From: Schistosoma haematobium
Taxonomy: Eukaryota; Platyhelminthes; Trematoda; Strigeidida; Schistosomatidae
Reading direction: 5' to 3'
DNA length: 64,000 nt
NCBI RefSeq assembly: GCF_000699445.3
Contig: NC_067202.1
Span: 12,305,924 to 12,369,923 of the forward strand
Of this stretch, positions 60,036 to 64,000 are shown piece after piece. The notes below the pieces were generated by a model. The model made no database searches, was not told where the DNA came from, and saw only the letters and a program-made list of their open reading frames with translations. Every line of letters starts with the position of its first letter. The stretch's first letter is position 1. Position numbers and translations under genes: made by a program.

Positions 60036-60429
60036 GTGAGTGGATTAATGATGATGACTACTGAATATTGTTTTTTGTTAGAATTTCTGATAAATGAATT
60101 AACACTTCCTTCAATATTACTTTGTTTTGTGATTACTGTTCTTGAAAGATTTCATCTAAGCCTTGATGATATGTAAAGCGGATGCCTAAATGTTTTGATC
60201 ATTACTAGTGTTAGCCTCTTACACTCAAAATGTGATTGAATTACAAGTACACATCGAGTAACCGATATTTGTTTGAAGAATTTTAGCTTAAATAACATTG
60301 AACTACTGTTTCGTGTTTAGATTGTTTTGAAGTTTATCAGAAGTATTCTTCCATGATTTGTTATTGATCTCCTGACAAGTAAATTACCAGGTTAAAATAT
60401 TCATTTGTATTGCACGCAATATAATACCA

Positions 60430-60515
60430 AATGGCCTGGTACGGCCGAGAGTGGGGAGATTCCGCTCTCTTTTTCTCTTTCTTTCTTTCTTTTTTTCTCT
60501 CTCTCTCTCTCGAAA
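60430..60515 (+). repeat. 5' end of SINE-like element running into TTTC/TC repeats
   Basis: tggcctggtacggccgagag at 60,433-60,452 is the element's start. Instead of the usual continuation it runs into tttctttctttcttt and tctctctctctctc, then cgaaatgttc. A 3'-truncated copy with microsatellite growth. Confidence 0.65.
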
Positions 60516-61099
60516 TGTTCAAAAGTTACTAGCATTGTAATTGATTACTGATTATTAATCAGTAGCATAATTAATAAAGAGGAAGTCCCAAACGAACCTA
60601 ACACTCAGACAATTTGGAACGAAATGATGTTCTTTTCTTAATTAATTGATGAACGCTAATTTCTTATTTGACATTTGAATATCAAGAGTTAATGCCAATG
60701 GTGGAGAAGATTTGTAGCTCAGGTAAATGATTTTGGTCTTTTGTTCCCCAGCTCAGAGAAATTAGATATGTCCTGAGAAGAGAAATAAACTGTGTAAATG
60801 TTTCTTTTTATACGAAGAATTAATGAATTGTTATAGCTTCCACTACACACAAGAGCAAATATATAAGTCAAATTATATGGGATTCAATGTATATATCTTT
60901 ATGTGTTACATTTATATCAATCTGTCGGCTCGCATCAGTAATTATTCATAGATAGAACTTGTTTCTGTGTTTTACTTGTCCTCAATCATAAAAGGTAATG
61001 TTCCTAGGTAAACGACAATAGATTCGCCTCGTTTGTATGCCAACTGCATTTCTATCACTGACCTACTTTCAAGTTGTCTAAGAATTGAGAAATAATAAC

Positions 61100-61199
61100 A
61101 GTTGAATTCATGAGTCAATTGAAGCCATACTACCATGGAAAACCTGGAAGCACAGATTTTCCATGGTGGTCTGGCTTCAATTGACTCATGAATTCAACT
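61100..61199. repeat. Palindrome made of family-2 terminal arms only
   Basis: The arms at 61,100-61,142 and 61,157-61,199 are complementary at 41 of 43 positions around a 14-base loop (cctggaagcacaga). They equal the outer arms of the elements at 30,481 and 33,868. The ribozyme and tRNA-like interior are missing. Confidence 0.85.
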
Positions 61200-62006
61200 A
61201 CCAAAATTACTATAATATCCACAAAATCCCTTTCTGATTAAGAAATATGTTTTAAACATTCAATCATATATAACTCAGCTCAGCAGAAGTTCTAACTTGT
61301 ATAGGATCTCTTTTCGTACACTACTGGATAAAGTTGATGTACTTCTTTGAAATTTTTTTAAAATGATAGGCAGTGTTTATGTTGCTTCCTCTTCACATAC
61401 AATTGCTTGTAAATGTGTTACCTACAATCGATACTATTTGATTTCAATAAACCGAACTATGTGTTCTTCATCTATTGATGACCTCACTTCATCGATTTTC
61501 ATCAGTTCTAAGTATGATATAACCATTTAACTTCAATGGTAAGATTTCTACATATACAGTTCTATTTTATTAGTTATAAATGACATAGAACCTGGCGGAT
61601 ATGTGTGTTGACTCAAGCTTCCATACCTTGATATCATGATGAGATAAAGATGAACACTAATATAATCTGTATCATCAAGTAGTAATAATGATGAGAAAGA
61701 TTAATCATAACAAACATCGTCCGAAAAGACTAAATAAAAAGAAGATATGTAAAGGGGAATACTGGAGCTGAAAATCTTCATTAAAATAAACAGTGAATAC
61801 ATCTGTGCCATATCATTCAATGCCTTTAACCACTAATTGTAATTATCACAATTACCTCAAATCAATATCATTTGTACTTATCCAACATGGCTATGATTAA
61901 TTCTTTTGGAAATATCCTTTTTTCTTCTTTCAAATGAATACCATTATTCATTCATATCTTATAAAAATAAATTAATAAAGATATAATTTGTAAATTGTCT
62001 TTACAG

Positions 62007-62071
62007 TTGTGTCTCATCAGAAGATAGTTCTGTTGCACTTGGATTACAAATATTCTTTGTCAGAACATTAG
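62007..62071 (+). CDS. OATP exon 8: entry to TM11
   Basis: This 65-base exon encodes residues 1119-1140 and one base of the next codon. The acceptor is gtctttacag and the donor is TTAG|gtaaga. The product SSEDSSVALGLQIFFVRTL matches the family pattern (xxExxSxALGxQxxxxRTLG). It is too short for ORF callers and is supported by family match plus agreement of phase on both sides (2 in, 1 out). Confidence 0.93.
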
Positions 62072-62324
62072 GTAAGAAAAAATTGTCGAACAATATTGTT
62101 TTATAATTCGGTTTTCCTTTGTTTGTTTTATTCAAATAGGTAGTTGATTTAGTCATGATATGCTGTGACTTCAAATATCCACTCCAACTTCTAACTTTTA
62201 TTGTTGGTCGATGTGTATAAGAGATACTAACAGACGATCTGTCATGGATGTTGTCTTCTTTCTTCATTTTCTTATAATTTATTAAGTTTGTTTTTATAGT
62301 GATAAACATTAGACTAAGTAATAT

Positions 62325-62725
62325 GGTGCATAGCCTCTGCCAGGGAAGTCCTACTCACTGCCTTCTCGTGGAAGGGGTATTGTTTACAAAAATGAGAGGA
62401 CGAAAAGCGAATGTCTGGCGCTTCAACCGGATTGCAAATCAATGGTGCACATAGGCTCCAGTATCCTGCGGCAACAATGGTATATGAACCAGTTGTTGGT
62501 CACCAGCTACCATGGGACTGCATCTCCTTACGGTGCTCCACTGCTTTGTGGATCAGACCTTTGGGTCGAAGGCTCAGAGAGTGGCCCCCTAAGGAAACCA
62601 CCTGCTTCGGTTTGGGCACCCGAGCAGTACCACATCCCTCACACATATCGAATGGGAATTGTGTGGCGTATATGTATTTGTTGCCTCCTTGTATCAATAT
62701 CTATGCGTTAAAATAAATAATAAAA
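62325..62725 (+). repeat. SINE-like element with RTE-LINE tail
   Basis: catagcctctgccagggaag, gccttctcgtggaaggggta, aatgtctggcgcttcaaccg, cacctgcttcggtttgggca and tgtggcgtatatgtatttgt, then aaaataaataataaa. It lacks the first ~60 bp of the full form. Open frames in it are accidental. Confidence 0.8.
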
Positions 62726-63179
62726 TGATGTACTCTGTTACTTTTACGACTGAATGTAAAGTCTAGGTGGTGTTTGTTTTCAAACGCAACTTTGCTGTAT
62801 AGATAGAAAAGTCAAATTTGAATACTTCATTTTTTGGGTTAATAATTGGGGCTGGTCCGTTGAAACTTGATGCAACATCTCTCCACCATCCATTTGTTCT
62901 TAATTTTTTGCTCAAAATGTATCACTGACATTGGTAACTGTGTCAGTTGTTTGGAATAATTCCAATATGTTCTGGCTGTTACTAAATTGATCTGCTCTGA
63001 ACTGAAGTAGTTGTTTCAACTCACTGATTGACATACTAACATTATTCAGAACACCCAAACCACGTGCAGAATTTGTTCTGAACTCACCTATATCCACTTC
63101 TAACATACATCATTTAATAAATCGAAACATTATTTTCAAATTGTTTTATGCTACTCTAAATCTAAAAAGCAGTTGATAC

Positions 63180-63365
63180 ACGTTTAAGTAAAGTTGGCTA
63201 TCAGTAGAATCCGAGACGAGCGTTTCGTCCTATTCAGGACTCATTAGCCGGATATACTACCTTCGTCCCATTGTTCACAATGGAACATAGCACCTTTCAT
63301 TTCAAATGGCTAACACGTTATTCACTGAGCTGTTGAGTCCAAATAACTGCTAGCTTGTACAATCG
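63180..63365 (-). repeat. Sm-alpha SINE, reverse copy
   Basis: gttggctatcagtagaatcc, gacgagcgtttcgtcctatt then caggactcattagccgg give the reversed ribozyme, with GAAAC and stem II gtcctgaataggac intact but G5 changed (ctaatga). The right end matches the A-box side (agctgttgagtcc). Confidence 0.75.
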
Positions 63366-63404
63366 ATATAAGTTTAATTCTATATTTCCTTTTAGTCACA
63401 AATT

Positions 63405-63520
63405 TCAGTAAAATTGGATAGTGGTTATTGGTGGAATCAATGATATACAATTGAGTGACAATATTGAATCAGTCTACGTTCGAAATACACGAATATCATA
63501 AGGGACTGATTAGTTGAAAT
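63405..63520 (-). repeat. Sm-alpha SINE, diverged second copy
   Basis: attggatagtggttattggt then ggaatcaatgat is the start of another reverse unit. gggactgattagttgaaat, about 80 bp further, fits the core side with an insertion between. Confidence 0.45.
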
Positions 63521-63985
63521 CCTGAACATTTCAAAAATTGGTAAAATACTAAATCTTTACAAATAACTAATATATGGATAACAAAATTAAGATGTAATTT
63601 TCTACTGAATATGAACAAGCAAACACTCAGTGTACTTACTATTTAACGTTTGATTTTCATGCTTTCTTTAATTTCTACTCGGGACTCATTGAGTGTAAAC
63701 TGATTATAATTGTACTGATTAAACTATTGCCTAGTTGTGTTCTCTGGTCTTCTTTATATTTGTTCGTGAACAGTGTATCTGGTACAACGTTATCCAGTCT
63801 CTGTATATTGTATCTATCGAGTATCTAGTCTAATGGTAACCTAATCTCGATCTCTATTGTATTATAGTAATGGTTACTAGAAAATATTCTTATTCTCTCT
63901 TTCTTTTTCAATGACAGTTGGATAGAAATGTTCATCTTTTAATCAGTGAATCAATGTTCTTTGTTCATTTTTTTTCGTTGATTAG

Positions 63986-64000
63986 CATATATTCCGGCAC
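63986..64000 (+). CDS. OATP exon 9 (partial, cut by window edge)
   Basis: The last 15 bases follow an acceptor (tttcgttgattag). With the split codon they read A-Y-I-P-A, continuing RTLG into the family's IPAP element of TM11. The remainder of TM11, TM12 and the cytosolic C-terminus lie outside the window. Confidence 0.85.

Larger units (their letters stand above)
60036..62006 (+). other. OATP intron 7 (2.0 kb)
   Basis: From gtgagt to tttacag. It contains the 5' end of a SINE-like element and a 43-bp-arm palindrome. Otherwise AT-rich. Confidence 0.9.
62072..63985 (+). other. OATP intron 8 (1.9 kb)
   Basis: From gtaaga to gttgattag. It holds a SINE-like element and Sm-alpha copies. 62,730-63,175 and 63,540-63,980 are AT-rich with no feature. 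Confidence 0.9.
14754..64000 (+). other. Whole gene: OATP/SLCO-family organic anion transporter (nine coding exons visible, 3' end beyond window)
   Basis: This is a multi-exon membrane transporter of the OATP (SLCO) family, major facilitator fold, expected in the plasma membrane and known elsewhere for sodium-independent exchange of amphipathic organic anions such as steroid conjugates and eicosanoids. The nine exons join with consistent phases (1,0,1,1,2,0,2,1) at GT/AG borders and give 1,145 codons to the window edge. Family marks appear in the right order: TM1-TM4 in exon 1, the TM6 signature WLGAWWLG in exon 2, TM7 in exon 4, TM8-TM9 in exon 5, the Cys-rich Kazal-like loop ending in PCFAGC in exon 6 and continuing in exon 7, TM10 in exon 7 and the start of TM11 in exons 8-9. 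Usual OATPs are about 650-750 residues, so this one is unusually long. The natural substrate cannot be inferred. Confidence 0.93.

Noticed and set aside
62912..63106. 64-codon minus-strand frame in intron 8
   Set aside because: No domain and no start context; AT-rich intron.

Overview
The window looks like AT-rich chromosomal DNA of a schistosome (Schistosoma or a close blood-fluke relative). Three things point there: several copies of Sm-alpha-type elements (a tRNA-like SINE carrying a hammerhead ribozyme), RTE/SR2-like non-LTR retrotransposon fragments, and one host gene with small exons separated by kilobase-scale introns. The species cannot be fixed from the sequence alone.

Region 1-14,740 is intergenic and filled with old, broken mobile elements. 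It holds a degenerate LTR-type element with a zinc-knuckle gag remnant (about 350-3,480), a reverse-strand CR1/Jockey-like LINE with recognisable endonuclease, RT and C-terminal pieces (3,690-6,300), a Penelope-like GIY-YIG fragment (7,480-7,760), hammerhead-SINE copies (8,838-9,335 and 13,030-13,505) and two LINE/SINE tails.

Region 14,742-64,000 is one plus-strand gene: a 12-TM OATP/SLCO-family organic anion transporter. Nine coding exons are visible with matching splice phases (14,754-16,188; 32,072-32,352; 35,198-35,816; 39,195-39,359; 52,529-52,730; 56,894-57,296; 59,785-60,035; 62,007-62,071; 63,986 onward). They give 1,145 codons up to the window edge, around TM11, so the 3' end of the gene is missing. 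The protein is much longer than a usual OATP because of a ~235-residue N-terminal extension, a ~110-residue second extracellular loop, a ~240-residue loop between TM6 and TM7 and a ~50-residue insert in the Kazal-like large extracellular loop.

The introns (about 1.9-15.9 kb) hold nearly all remaining repeats: two RTE-like LINE families, a SINE-like family sharing the 3' tail of one of them, Sm-alpha copies including a tandem dimer with a 331-bp period, and a second hammerhead-bearing tRNA-SINE family with terminal inverted repeats. They also hold a Penelope-like fragment, a 222-bp insertion bounded by 15-bp direct repeats, a 61-bp-arm palindrome and long TA microsatellites. I saw no second host gene and no canonical structural RNA gene. 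The most interesting non-gene signal is the second hammerhead family and its head-to-head inverted copies.
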